Assembly: GCF_943192895.1 (NCBI RefSeq)
Contig: NZ_CALPCB010000011.1
Span: 1 to 64,000, forward strand
Source: Veillonella_A intestinalis
GTDB taxonomy: Bacteria; Bacillota; Negativicutes; Veillonellales; Veillonellaceae
Length of the DNA: 64,000 bases
Reading direction: 5' to 3'
Every line of letters starts with the position of its first letter. The stretch's first letter is position 1. A model generated the notes under the pieces. That model was not told the origin of the DNA and ran no database searches. It saw nothing but the letters and a program-made list of their open reading frames with translations. Shown piece after piece: positions 8,244-16,857 of this stretch. The position numbers and the translations under genes are program-made.

Positions 8244-9353
8244 TTACTTTTTATAACCAGCCCAGAATTCATCTCTAAATGCTGGGAAGCGATCTTCTAA
8301 AATAGCAGCACGCATTTGACGCATGAAATTCAACAAGAAATATAAATTATGATACGAAACTAAACGGAATGCTAAAATTTCTTCCGCCTTATATAAATGA
8401 CGAATATACGCTCTTGAGTAATTGCGACAAGCATAACACTGACAACCTTCTTCGATAGGCCCCCAGTCATGGGCATATGTAGCATTTTTAATAGTTACAC
8501 GACCATTATGTGTCATGGCCATACCATTACGTGCCACACGCGTAGGAAATACGCAATCAAACATATCCACGCCACGAGCCACGCCTTCGACTAAACAGTC
8601 AGCAGTACCTACCCCCATTAAATAACGGGCCTTATTAGTAGGTAATAACGGTGTAGTATGCTCTAAAATATCATACATTATATCATGAGGTTCACCAACA
8701 GATAAACCACCAATACTATAACCATCAAAGTCCATTGCTACTAATTCTTTAGCACTACGAGTACGTAAATCTTTATACATACCACCTTGGACAATGCCAA
8801 ACATACCTTGAGTCGCTGATGTATGAGCTTCACGACAACGCTCAGCCCAACGAGTCGTCCGTGCAGTTGATCGGTCAGCATAAGCATAATCAGCAGGATA
8901 CGGAATGCATTCATCAAAAGCCATGGCAATGTCAGCACCTAATTGCTCTTGTACTTTCGTGGCGATTTCAGGAGAAAGAAACTTCTTCGAGCCATCAATA
9001 TGAGAGCGAAAAGCCACACCCTCTTCTGTAATTTTACGCAAATCACCTAAACTAAATACTTGAAAGCCACCACTATCGGTTAAGATACCACCATCCCAAT
9101 TCATGAAACGATGTAACCCGCCAGCTTCTTCAACTAGTTCTGGGCCAGGACGTAAAAACAAATGATACGTATTACTCAAAATAATTTGAGCACCCATCTC
9201 TTTTAATTCCTCAGGTGACATTGTTTTCACCGTAGCCTGTGTTCCTACGGGCATAAACATAGGAGTCTTAAATGTACCATGAGGTGTATGTAGAAGTCCC
9301 GCTCGTGCACCTGTATGGGGACATTCTTTTTGCAATTCATAGGTAATAACCAA
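8244..9353 (-). CDS. tgt: tRNA-guanine transglycosylase (queuine/preQ1)
   Basis: A 369-residue enzyme that exchanges guanine-34 for preQ1 in GUN-anticodon tRNAs. Seen are the catalytic LTDSGGFQVFSLG (Asp nucleophile region), the second Asp in GVDMFDCVFPTR, and the zinc site EEGCQCYACRNYSRAYIRHL (three Cys and a His). The start is TTG at 9353 with AGGAGG six bases upstream. It is preceded by a 197-bp gap with its own -10 box. Confidence 0.97.
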   Translation of the reverse strand: MVITYELQKECPHTGARAGLLHTPHGTFKTPMFMPVGTQATVKTMSPEELKEMGAQIILSNTYHLFLRPGPELVEEAGGLHRFMNWDGGILTDSGGFQVFSLGDLRKITEEGVAFRSHIDGSKKFLSPEIATKVQEQLGADIAMAFDECIPYPADYAYADRSTARTTRWAERCREAHTSATQGMFGIVQGGMYKDLRTRSAKELVAMDFDGYSIGGLSVGEPHDIMYDILEHTTPLLPTNKARYLMGVGTADCLVEGVARGVDMFDCVFPTRVARNGMAMTHNGRVTIKNATYAHDWGPIEEGCQCYACRNYSRAYIRHLYKAEEILAFRLVSYHNLYFLLNFMRQMRAAILEDRFPAFRDEFWAGYKK

Positions 9354-9401
9354 GCGTATCCTCCTATCTAATTATAGCTAACTGTAACCTATCAAGTAAC
9401 T

Positions 9402-9407
9402 ATTATA
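9402..9407 (-). promoter_or_regulatory. -10 box of a probable tgt promoter
   Basis: TATAAT on the minus strand in the queA-tgt gap, about 50 bp from the tgt start. The -35 region is poor, so this is only a candidate internal promoter of the operon. Confidence 0.4.
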
Positions 9408-9528
9408 ACACAATTTATTACTCATACCTAGATTTTTTCACAATCACAGTCCCTTAAATACCTAGCTAAATGTATTGTAAAATCTGGATACTAACAACTT
9501 AAAGTGTCAAGGCCTATAAAGGTATCTC

Positions 9529-9549
9529 CGAAGTTAAAGTAACACTTCG
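9529..9549. repeat. Small inverted repeat next to the queA stop codon
   Basis: CGAAGT (9529-9534) and ACTTCG (9544-9549) form a 6-bp stem immediately after queA. There is no convincing T-run, so it is at best a weak terminator or mRNA 3' end. Confidence 0.35.
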
Positions 9550-9550
9550 A

Positions 9551-10573
9551 TTAGCGTATAAACATAGCATCGCCAAAGCTAAAGAAGCGATATCGTTCCT
9601 TAACAGCTTCTTCATAGGCCACTAAACAATGTTCTCGGCCAGCTAACGCACTAATAAGCATCAACAAGGTAGACTGTGGTAAATGGAAGTTCGTTATAAG
9701 CGCATCTACCATCTTATATTCGTATCCAGGATAAATAAAGATTTGTGTCCAATCATGACCCGCTTGTAAAACCCCATCTTTCGTAGCAGACTCTAATGTT
9801 CGCACAGATGTAGTTCCAACAGCAATAATTCGCTTACCCGCTTGACGCGCTTCATTAATAAGTTGAGCCGTTTCAGCAGTGACTACATAATATTCACTAT
9901 GCATTTCATGATTTTCAATCGTTTCGACTGATACAGGACGGAATGTACCTAAGCCAACATGCAGGGTTACAAAAGCCAAGGTCACTCCTTTAGCTTTAAT
10001 TCGTTCTAATAATTCAGGCGTAAAATGTAAACCCGCTGTAGGGGCTGCGGCTGATCCTTTTTCTCGAGCATACACCGTCTGGTAACGGTCTTTATCCTCT
10101 AACTTTTCATGAATATATGGTGGCAATGGCATTTCACCAATATCTTGAATAATGTCGTCGAATACACCTTGTGTTTCAAATTGAATAATTCGGCCACCAA
10201 AACTTGTTTTGTCCACTACAGTCCCTGTTAATCGGTCATCAAAAACCAACTCTTGGCCAATAGGACATTTCTTACCTGGTTTTACCAAACACTCCCATTT
10301 ATTGTCACCACAAGGAGTCAATAAGAGCACTTCTACTTTGCCGCCACTCCCTTTGCGATGCCCATACAAACGAGCTGGAATTACCTTAGTATCATTAAAC
10401 ACCAATACATCATTATCAGATAATTCGTCAACAATATCATAAAAATGTGGTGTATGCCCAATTTCCCCAGTCACTTTATTCAACGTCATAAGTCGAGACG
10501 TATCACGTGGCTCTACAGGATGTTGAGCAATTAGCTCTTCTGGTAATTCATAATCAAAATCTGTTACCTTCAT
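9551..10573 (-). CDS. queA: S-adenosylmethionine:tRNA ribosyltransferase-isomerase QueA
   Basis: A 340-residue enzyme that transfers and isomerises the SAM ribosyl moiety onto preQ1-tRNA to make epoxyqueuosine. Recognised by FDYELPEELIAQHPVEPRD at the N terminus, EVLLLTPCG, AAPTAGLHFTPELL, and TNFHLPQSTLLMLISALAG near the C terminus. ATG start behind GAAGGA. It works directly after Tgt, whose gene is the next one downstream. Confidence 0.97.
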   Translation of the reverse strand: MKVTDFDYELPEELIAQHPVEPRDTSRLMTLNKVTGEIGHTPHFYDIVDELSDNDVLVFNDTKVIPARLYGHRKGSGGKVEVLLLTPCGDNKWECLVKPGKKCPIGQELVFDDRLTGTVVDKTSFGGRIIQFETQGVFDDIIQDIGEMPLPPYIHEKLEDKDRYQTVYAREKGSAAAPTAGLHFTPELLERIKAKGVTLAFVTLHVGLGTFRPVSVETIENHEMHSEYYVVTAETAQLINEARQAGKRIIAVGTTSVRTLESATKDGVLQAGHDWTQIFIYPGYEYKMVDALITNFHLPQSTLLMLISALAGREHCLVAYEEAVKERYRFFSFGDAMFIR

Positions 10574-10612
10574 GGTAAACGTTCCTTCTTTCTAATCCTT
10601 TAATATTTTATT

Positions 10613-12121
10613 CTAATATTCTTTTTCAACAGACACACCTGTATAATAATGTGTCAATATCTGCTTATAGTAATCCTTTCCTTTGCCGCCATCTTTAGCA
10701 GCCATAGCCGCAGCTCCCCATTGTGACATGCCTAACCCATGTCCCCAGCCGTAGCCACGAATTGATACCGTATCAGTTGCTTTTTTAAATGTATGATATG
10801 CTTTTGGATTTTTAAAACTATCCGCTGAGGTAGGCGTTTTAACATTTACATAAAAATCAAACAAAGTGGATTTAAGACCAAATATTTTCATAATGGTATC
10901 GCCACTCAAAGTAAGAGATTTTTTAGAGCCTACAAAAGTAGCTGTCAGTACTCGTCCCGATACGCCCCGATCAGCCTGTTTAATCGGGCGCTTACGCAAA
11001 GTGCTAAGCTTAATTTCTTTTAACGTCCCTACATCTTTGCCCGCCGCTTTTAATTTAGCTTCCATAGCAGACCGAGTGAGTTTAACTGTCCACGCCGAGC
11101 TATCACCATTTTGTGCATAATCTTTAACGCCCCGTAAGTAAGGAACTACACTGCCCCATACATTTTCACTATTTTCTGTATAACCGCCACCATCGGCATG
11201 GAACAAGGCTTCAATAAGCTGTCCCTTATATTTCATAACCATGCCTTTCGTGTCATCTACGGCTTTAGTCGTGCTGGCAAACTCAGCTGCTTGCCCATTA
11301 TATACTTGATGATTTGTATTAGGCTGCACATCATAGGCTTTATTAACACTTTGCTTCATATTATATAACGCATAGGTCCGCGCTGCTACAGCTTGTGCTT
11401 TCAGTGCCTCTTGCGGCCAGCTTGGCACTACTTCAGCAGGAACAACACCATATAGATAATCCTCTAAGCCTACTTCATTAATGAGCATCATAGCCCCCGA
11501 AGAAGTTGGCACTACCTTAATAGCCCCTCGATACGGCTTACTATCGACTAACATAGTGCCTGGCGTATTTCCCTGCCAGGATTTAATATATATGCCACCC
11601 TCTACAGCTTTACCATTTACAGTAATCTTATTGTTTTTTACAGCCACCACAACAGCATCACCAGTCGTGGCTTTTGGCAAAGCTGTTTTATTTAAAGTAT
11701 ATACAGCCATTTTACCACTGCCTGCCGCAACCCAAGAGGTGGTACGGCTGCCTAACAGCACTCGAACTGGTGGCACACTGGCTTCCACACCTTCTGAAAA
11801 GGCAGGCACTTTTGAAACTTTAACAGTATGCTTAGTCTCACCCTGTCCTTTAGTTGAATCAGTGGTAGTTGACGTTTTAGTCGTCGTAACAGTTGTAGTC
11901 TTAGTCGTTGTAGCCGTCTTTTTATCCTTATTTGGCTTTGTCACTACCGTTGTCGTTGATTCGGTGGTCTTAGTCGGTGTTTTTATAGTCGTTGTAGTCG
12001 TGGAACTACTGCCACCTTCTTTAGTCACTATAATCATAGCCGCCTCAGCTACAAAACTACAAGTAAGAGCCGACGTTAAAACTGTAGCTACTAGCGCTTT
12101 TTGCCAAATCTTGCCTATCAT
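10613..12121 (-). CDS. SpoIID/LytB-domain exported protein with Thr/Lys-rich linker
   Basis: A 502-residue exported protein. A signal peptide (about 1-27, ending AEA) is followed by a Thr/Lys/Ser low-complexity stretch (about 35-100). The SpoIID/LytB domain (about 210-480) contains EDYLYGVVPAEVVPSW, with the Glu equivalent to the lytic-transglycosylase residue of SpoIID, EALKAQAVAARTYAL, and GYGWGHGLGMSQWGAAAMA. Such proteins cleave glycan strands or enhance amidases. ATG overlaps the ruvB stop by 4 bp. Its presence between ruvB and queA suggests a vegetative wall role, since no other sporulation gene is in the window. Confidence 0.88.
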   Translation of the reverse strand: MIGKIWQKALVATVLTSALTCSFVAEAAMIIVTKEGGSSSTTTTTIKTPTKTTESTTTVVTKPNKDKKTATTTKTTTVTTTKTSTTTDSTKGQGETKHTVKVSKVPAFSEGVEASVPPVRVLLGSRTTSWVAAGSGKMAVYTLNKTALPKATTGDAVVVAVKNNKITVNGKAVEGGIYIKSWQGNTPGTMLVDSKPYRGAIKVVPTSSGAMMLINEVGLEDYLYGVVPAEVVPSWPQEALKAQAVAARTYALYNMKQSVNKAYDVQPNTNHQVYNGQAAEFASTTKAVDDTKGMVMKYKGQLIEALFHADGGGYTENSENVWGSVVPYLRGVKDYAQNGDSSAWTVKLTRSAMEAKLKAAGKDVGTLKEIKLSTLRKRPIKQADRGVSGRVLTATFVGSKKSLTLSGDTIMKIFGLKSTLFDFYVNVKTPTSADSFKNPKAYHTFKKATDTVSIRGYGWGHGLGMSQWGAAAMAAKDGGKGKDYYKQILTHYYTGVSVEKEY

Positions 12122-13164
12122 AAAGCCCCCTTATCACGATTAGCATTAGGATTCGTAATTCCTAAATGATCATATGCTAATTGGGTAGCCATTCGCCCCC
12201 GATTCGTACGCACTAAAAAACCTAATTGCATTAAATACGGTTCATATACATCTTCAATTGTATCCCGTTCTTCACTAATGGAGGCAGCAATTGTGTCAAT
12301 CCCTACAGGACCACCTTGAAATTTATCAATAATAGCCGTTAATACACGTCTATCAATACGATCTAAACCAATTTGATCAATGTCTAACCGTTCTAAAGCA
12401 TCATCAGCAATTACATCGGTAATGACGCCATTTCCTAACACCTGCGCAACATCACGAACACGCTTTAACAAACGATTAGCAATTCGTGGAGTTCCCCGTG
12501 AACGTCGTGCTATTTCTGCAGCCCCAGTTTCTGTAATAGATGTATTAAGCACATCAGCAGCGCGCTTAACAATGAACTCTAACTCGTCTTGTTTATAGTA
12601 TTCTAAATGACTAATAATGCCAAAACGATCACGCAAAGGCCCTGATAAAGCGCCTGCTTTCGTTGTCGCTCCTACCAAAGTAAAAGGTGGTAAATCAATA
12701 CGCACGGAACGAGCACTAGGCCCCTTCCCCACGATGATATCAAGCGAATAATCTTCCATGGCTGAATACAATACTTCTTCTACTGTTCGCGATAAGCGAT
12801 GAATCTCATCAATAAACAACACATCATGAGCCTGTAGATTAGTAAGTAATGCTGCTAAGTCACCAGCTCGTTCGATAGCTGGACCAGAAGTAATGCGAAA
12901 GTTAACACCCATTTCATTAGCAATAATACCAGCCAAGGTTGTTTTACCAAGACCCGGTGGTCCGTAAAGTAAAACATGGTCTAACGCTTCATTACGCTCT
13001 TTGGCAGCTTGAATATATACTTTTAAATTATTTTTTGCATCGGTTTGGCCAATATACTCTTGTAAATATCGTGGGCGTAAACTAAATTGCCAAGAGTCGC
13101 CAATTTGCTCCTCTTTGCCAACAATACGCATTTCACTATCAGCTACTCGTATTTCTTCTTTCAT
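12118..13164 (-). CDS. ruvB: Holliday junction branch migration ATPase RuvB
   Basis: A 348-residue AAA+ helicase motor. N-terminal SLRPRYLQEYIGQ, Walker A GPPGLGKTT, Walker B FIDEIHRL, sensor GATTKAG, arginine finger region GPLRDRFG, and a C-terminal winged helix with DxYEPYLMQLGFL. It drives branch migration with RuvA. It starts 2 nt after the ruvA stop codon and is translationally linked to the SpoIID-like gene behind it. Confidence 0.98.
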   Translation of the reverse strand: MKEEIRVADSEMRIVGKEEQIGDSWQFSLRPRYLQEYIGQTDAKNNLKVYIQAAKERNEALDHVLLYGPPGLGKTTLAGIIANEMGVNFRITSGPAIERAGDLAALLTNLQAHDVLFIDEIHRLSRTVEEVLYSAMEDYSLDIIVGKGPSARSVRIDLPPFTLVGATTKAGALSGPLRDRFGIISHLEYYKQDELEFIVKRAADVLNTSITETGAAEIARRSRGTPRIANRLLKRVRDVAQVLGNGVITDVIADDALERLDIDQIGLDRIDRRVLTAIIDKFQGGPVGIDTIAASISEERDTIEDVYEPYLMQLGFLVRTNRGRMATQLAYDHLGITNPNANRDKGAL

Positions 13165-13166
13165 GG

Positions 13167-13775
13167 TTACCTACCTTTTCCCAATTCAGATAAAACTTGC
13201 CGCAACAAGGTGGATACATCTTGTTGTCCATCATCCAGTTGCGTTAAGATTTCCGTAAATTCGGACTCTTTATAACCCAACGAGAGCAATGCTTCAGCAA
13301 CTTCACCAGCTACCCCGAGACGCGTAACAGTCGGTGAAATTGTAGCTGTAGCCGTACTACTAGGAGCCGTAGTAAACTTACCAATTTTATCTTTTAACTC
13401 TAACACTAAACGCTCCGCTGATTTTTTACCAATACCAGGCAATTTGGTAAGCGTTGTCAACTCACCATTCATAATAGCTACTTTAATTCCATCTACAGAG
13501 AGACCTGACAAAATTCCAAGACCTACTTTAGGACCAATACCAGAAACCGAAATCAATAGCATAAATAACTCATATTCATCTTGTGTCGCAAATCCATATA
13601 ATTGAATGGCATCTTCACGAACACTCATATGCGTATATAATAAAACTTCGGCTCCTTCTACTAAAGTATCTCGCGTGCTGCCAGATATATATAAGCGATA
13701 GCCTACGCCATGAACATCAATAAAACAGGAGCCCGCAAAAATATGGCTCACTATACCTCGCACAAATCCAATCAT
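13167..13775 (-). CDS. ruvA: Holliday junction binding protein RuvA
   Basis: A 202-residue DNA-junction-binding protein: an OB-fold N terminus (MIGFVRGIVSH..), paired helix-hairpin-helix motifs (SVSGIGPKVGLGIL and LPGIGKKSAERLVLELKDK), a Thr/Ser/Ala linker, and a C-terminal RuvB-binding domain (EALLSLGYKESE). ATG start behind GGAGG. It is the second of three ruv genes, separated from ruvC by a repeat-rich 139-bp gap. Confidence 0.97.
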   Translation of the reverse strand: MIGFVRGIVSHIFAGSCFIDVHGVGYRLYISGSTRDTLVEGAEVLLYTHMSVREDAIQLYGFATQDEYELFMLLISVSGIGPKVGLGILSGLSVDGIKVAIMNGELTTLTKLPGIGKKSAERLVLELKDKIGKFTTAPSSTATATISPTVTRLGVAGEVAEALLSLGYKESEFTEILTQLDDGQQDVSTLLRQVLSELGKGR

Positions 13776-13803
13776 GGATATGCCTCCTACTAATTAACAA
13801 ATT

Positions 13804-13866
13804 TATATTACAATCTTAATTTATTATATGGGGTCTATATTATAATCTTATTTATTATTAGGCCCC
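13804..13866. repeat. ~31-bp imperfect tandem duplication in the ruvC-ruvA gap
   Basis: Copy one (13804-13835) and copy two (13836-13866) share the pattern TATATTAYAATCTTA..TTTATTAT followed by a G/C cluster. It is A/T-rich and noncoding. Confidence 0.6.
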
Positions 13867-13869
13867 ACT

Positions 13870-13931
13870 CTTATCATATTTGAAGCGCTATCCTTATATT
13901 TGAATACGCTATTCTTATATTTGAATGCGGC
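13870..13931. repeat. 21-23-bp tandem repeat (2.8 copies) over the ruvC 3' end
   Basis: Three successive units begin CTTAT..ATTTGAA and end in a GC..CTAT-like tail (13870-13892, 13893-13913, 13914-13931). The last unit contains the ruvC stop codon, so slippage here would change the RuvC C terminus. Confidence 0.65.
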
Positions 13932-14415
13932 GCCGTAAATCTTCACTATGTGAGCTATGTGCGGTACAGATAGCAATTGCCAAAGCATCCGCTGTATCAT
14001 CAGGTTTGATTTTCTCTCGAATACCAAGCATATTCATAGTCATATAAATGACCTGTTCTTTGGTCGCCTTACCATAACCAACCACAGCCTGTTTGACTTG
14101 CAAAGGGGTATACTCATAAATAGGTATGCGCCGCTGATTAGCAGCCAATAAAATAACACCTCGAGCTTGTGCAACCGTAATAGCTGTTGTTACGTTGCGA
14201 TTAAAGAATAATTTTTCTATGCCGAACTTATCTGGCTCATATTCTTCTAGTACATCACTTAAATCGTTAAACAATATTTCAAGGCGCATTGCATCGGTGT
14301 CTTGTGGAGTTGTTGTAATGGCACCATAAGCCACTGTTTTCAATCGACTTCCTTCTACATCAATGATGCCATAACCACAAATAGCAGTCCCTGGATCTAT
14401 GCCTATAATACGCAC
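13915..14415 (-). CDS. ruvC: Holliday junction resolvase RuvC
   Basis: A 166-residue endonuclease with the RNase H-like fold. Acidic catalytic residues: IGIDPGTAICGYG (Asp7), FGIEKLFF (Glu), and KPDDTADALAIAICTAH near the C terminus. It nicks junctions held by RuvAB. The start is GTG at 14415, with AAGGAG seven bases upstream. It is the first gene of the minus-strand ruv-sec block and divergent from padR. Confidence 0.97.
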   Translation of the reverse strand: MRIIGIDPGTAICGYGIIDVEGSRLKTVAYGAITTTPQDTDAMRLEILFNDLSDVLEEYEPDKFGIEKLFFNRNVTTAITVAQARGVILLAANQRRIPIYEYTPLQVKQAVVGYGKATKEQVIYMTMNMLGIREKIKPDDTADALAIAICTAHSSHSEDLRRRIQI

Positions 14416-14452
14416 GGTAAAACTCCTTTACTCTATCTAATACTATCATTTT

Positions 14453-14481
14453 ATTATAGCATTTCTTACGCTATAGACCAA
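14453..14481 (-). promoter_or_regulatory. Probable ruvC promoter
   Basis: Minus strand -10 TATAAT (14453-14458), 17-bp spacer, weak -35 TTGGTC (14476-14481). It would head the ruvC-ruvA-ruvB-spoIID-like-queA unit. Confidence 0.6.
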
Positions 14482-14592
14482 ACAGAAATACGATTAAAAT
14501 AGCCTATGTTTTGCACCCTATTGATATGCTTACACCGAGTACATAAAACACTATATGCTTTTTTCTTCATCAACATTTTAATATTTAGTACC

Positions 14593-14621
14593 TTGTATTA
14601 TTTTATACCTTGTGTTATTAT
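14593..14621 (+). promoter_or_regulatory. Promoter of the padR operon
   Basis: -35 TTGTAT (14593-14598), 17-bp spacer, -10 TATTAT (14616-14621), about 40 bp before the PadR start codon. Confidence 0.6.
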
Positions 14622-14639
14622 GTAGTTGTCAATACACAA
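14610..14639. promoter_or_regulatory. Candidate PadR operator
   Basis: Inverted repeat TTGTGT (14610-14615) and ACACAA (14634-14639) spans the -10 box and the likely transcription start of the padR operon. This is the position expected for autoregulation. No binding data; inferred from symmetry and place. Confidence 0.4.
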
Positions 14640-14660
14640 TAGTGATATAAAGGAGTTGCC

Positions 14661-14984
14661 ATGAAAACACAACTTAAGAAAGGAGTTATAGAACTATTAG
14701 TATTAGGTTTATTAACTCAAAAAAACCATTATGGTTATGAAATCGTTGATACTATTTCAGACTATGTAGAAATGTCAGAAGGATCTATCTATCCTCTTTT
14801 GAAACGCTTACAAAAAGATACATTAGTAGAAACTTATTGGGAGGAGTCCATCAGTGGTCCCCCACGCAAATATTATCGAATTACCTCCACTGGTAAAGCA
14901 AATTATCGTGAAATGCTACTGGAATGGCAAAACTTCTCCAGTGCAGTCAATCGATTTTTAGAAGGAGTGAATCATCATGACTAA
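14661..14984 (+). CDS. PadR-family transcriptional regulator
   Basis: A 107-residue winged-helix regulator. It has the PadR N-terminal domain: KKGVIELLVLGLL, NHYGYEIVDTIS, SEGSIYPLLKRLQKDTLVE and PPRKYYRITSTGKA (the wing). It belongs to the short subfamily-1/2 type without a large effector domain. AAAGGAG precedes the ATG. Its 3' end overlaps the next gene by 8 nt. PadR proteins paired with HAAS-domain membrane proteins commonly control envelope-stress or small-molecule responses. Confidence 0.9.
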   Translation: MKTQLKKGVIELLVLGLLTQKNHYGYEIVDTISDYVEMSEGSIYPLLKRLQKDTLVETYWEESISGPPRKYYRITSTGKANYREMLLEWQNFSSAVNRFLEGVNHHD

Positions 14985-15558
14985 AGAGCAATATTTAGAC
15001 TTATTACGCTATTACTTTCGTCACGCCAAGGCAGAAGATATGCAAGAAATCATTAGTGACTATGAAGAACATTTTAGAAGTGGCTATGAACAAAATCTAA
15101 CTGATGAAGCTATTATTCAAGCGCTTGGTGAGCCAAAGCAAATTTATGAAGCCTACCTATCTGAAGGGATTATTACAGAAAAGAAAGGGCTCTTAAAGGG
15201 GGATTTAAAAGAAGATATAAAAGATATGTTAGATAAAGCCCAAGAAGAGTTTCACACAACCATGAAGCCTCAACTGCCCCATTATTGGCAGGAAGCTTCT
15301 AAGGCTGTTTTTATTACCAGTGGCACCTTATCATACGCCCTAGCTGCGCTATGCTGGTTTATCACCTTAATCTTAACCTATCTATTAAGTATTCAATGGC
15401 AACCATTAGCTGATGTAGCTCCATTACCAGCTGTATCTTTAGTAACAATTGGAGCCTTCTTCTTAACAGGGGTTGGCGCTGGCCTTACTTGTCTATTCAT
15501 TGGTCAAGAGTGCTTCAAACAATATAAGGCAAAAAAAGTTAAGGAGGTTCTCGGATGA
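14977..15558 (+). CDS. HAAS (DUF1700-like) domain membrane protein
   Basis: A 193-residue protein. Residues about 1-70 form a helical soluble domain (YLDLLRYYFRHAKAEDMQEIISDYEEHF; ALGEPKQIYEAYL) typical of the HAAS/DUF1700 family. A charged linker (about 70-100) precedes two TM segments (about 115-140 and 150-175), and the C terminus is basic. HAAS proteins are nearly always encoded beside PadR regulators and are thought to act with them. It overlaps padR and the following gene (ATGA), indicating one coupled operon. Confidence 0.82.
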   Translation: MTKEQYLDLLRYYFRHAKAEDMQEIISDYEEHFRSGYEQNLTDEAIIQALGEPKQIYEAYLSEGIITEKKGLLKGDLKEDIKDMLDKAQEEFHTTMKPQLPHYWQEASKAVFITSGTLSYALAALCWFITLILTYLLSIQWQPLADVAPLPAVSLVTIGAFFLTGVGAGLTCLFIGQECFKQYKAKKVKEVLG

Positions 15559-15914
15559 AACGAATTTTAATTACAGTCTTACTCACCATTTTCTGCTTTG
15601 GTATTGGTTTAACTTCCTTAGTAGTAAATGATTTATCAAACTTAAACCACTGGTATCAAACAGAAGTAAGACCTACTATGCACAAAGATGAACATCGCGA
15701 TACGCATAAAGATATGCACAAAGAGGATATGAAAAATCGTCAACCTAAAGAGTGGCAAAAAAATACACCGACTACCGAATCTAGAGCAGTACCACCAGCG
15801 CCTCCAGAAGCAACTGCACCACCAGCAACAGCGGCCCCAATGGCTCCAACGCCACCAAATCAGACTTCCAATGAAGGAGCTGTGCCAACTACTGCACCGG
15901 CACCTCAACCATAA
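15555..15914 (+). CDS. Small exported protein with His tetrapeptide repeat and Pro/Ala-rich tail
   Basis: A 119-residue protein of unknown function. Residues 1-24 form a signal peptide or N-terminal anchor. Residues 43-58 contain four consecutive tetrapeptides of the form H-K/R-D/E-x (His43, 47, 51, 55). From about residue 70 it is Pro/Ala/Thr-rich. The i/i+4 spacing of histidines could line one face of a helix and bind metal. The start overlaps the HAAS gene stop by 4 bp. No homologue is recognised; metal binding is inference. Confidence 0.7.
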   Translation: MKRILITVLLTIFCFGIGLTSLVVNDLSNLNHWYQTEVRPTMHKDEHRDTHKDMHKEDMKNRQPKEWQKNTPTTESRAVPPAPPEATAPPATAAPMAPTPPNQTSNEGAVPTTAPAPQP

Positions 15915-15965
15915 ATCCCCAACACTAACCATTCAACGATAATCAACAATAAATTACTTTACACA

Positions 15966-16017
15966 AAAAAGCTGTAACCTCATGAGACATTTTATTGCCC
16001 ATAGGTTACAGCTTTTT
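15966..16017. terminator. Bidirectional intrinsic terminator
   Basis: Perfect 15-bp stem AAAAAGCTGTAACCT (15966-15980) with AGGTTACAGCTTTTT (16003-16017). It serves both the plus-strand padR operon and the converging minus-strand peptidase C26 gene. Confidence 0.9.
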
Positions 16018-16057
16018 AATTTAAATATAAATATAACAGAGTTAAATATATCAACCT

Positions 16058-16783
16058 TTACATTCTATCTTTTACTTTTGCTACAAAAGCTTCAAATAAG
16101 GCATACATCTCCTCATGCTCTTGCCACATATTTTCAGGATGCCACTGTACTCCTACAATGGAAGCATCTCGATTTTCAATCCCTTCAACAATGCCGTCAG
16201 GACTAGTCGCCGTAACCGCAAAACCAGCCGGTACATTACGGATAGCTTGATGATGACGAGAATTCACCAAAGTAGTAAGCCCCAATACAGAATGCAAAAA
16301 ACTATCTTTCGTTACATTGACAGTATGGGTAGGATAACCACCTGGGGCATCTTGCGAATGTTTAATATACGCCCCCTCACATTGCGTATCTATATCTTGA
16401 AACAATGTGCCGCCCAAGGCAACGTTAATCATTTGAGCCCCTTTACAAATACCAAGAATAGGCTTTTTGACCTTTGCAGCTGCTAAAATTAACTCTCGTT
16501 CAAACAAATCCCGCTTATAATTAATAGTACCAATTTGTCGAATGGGCTCCTCACCAAATAGATGAGGATCTACATCAGGCCCACCATGCACAATTAAACC
16601 ATCATACAAAGCTAAGTAATCTTCCCCAATGGCATTTGTCACATCTGGCAAAATAACAGGAATACAACCTAGTTTAGCAATAACTTCAACTAATTCTCTT
16701 GAAACAAAAGGGGCTCGCTGTAAATTAGTACGCGGCGTAGCCTCCATATATGTATCGGCTGTAATAGCAATGCGTGGTTTCAT
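16058..16783 (-). CDS. Gamma-glutamyl-gamma-aminobutyrate hydrolase family protein (peptidase C26)
   Basis: A 241-residue class-I glutamine amidotransferase-like hydrolase. Motifs: HGGPDVDPHLFGEEP, nucleophile elbow ILGICKGAQMINVALGG (catalytic Cys), and GVQWHPENM (His-Pro-Glu). Relatives include PuuD, which cleaves gamma-glutamyl-GABA; the actual substrate is not certain. The ATG at 16783 follows AAAGGG with suitable spacing; a GTG three codons upstream is less likely. A stand-alone gene facing the PadR operon. Confidence 0.88.
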   Translation of the reverse strand: MKPRIAITADTYMEATPRTNLQRAPFVSRELVEVIAKLGCIPVILPDVTNAIGEDYLALYDGLIVHGGPDVDPHLFGEEPIRQIGTINYKRDLFERELILAAAKVKKPILGICKGAQMINVALGGTLFQDIDTQCEGAYIKHSQDAPGGYPTHTVNVTKDSFLHSVLGLTTLVNSRHHQAIRNVPAGFAVTATSPDGIVEGIENRDASIVGVQWHPENMWQEHEEMYALFEAFVAKVKDRM

Positions 16784-16857
16784 AATAATCACCCTTTTTA
16801 TAAATATAATGACTTGGTAAATCTTTCATTGCTTTCATTATACAACAAATAGTCTAG

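Noticed and set aside
9354..9550. preQ1 riboswitch before tgt
   Set aside because: No preQ1 aptamer-like C-rich hairpin/pseudoknot was found on the minus strand, only a -10 box.
11481..12143. A 220-codon plus-strand ORF antisense to the SpoIID-like gene
   Set aside because: It mirrors the Thr/Lys-rich repeats as Val-rich sequence, has no ribosome site or family match, and the minus-strand gene has a signal peptide and conserved domain.
13804..13931. Tandem repeats considered as a CRISPR array
   Set aside because: Units are adjacent without unique spacers and no cas genes are present.
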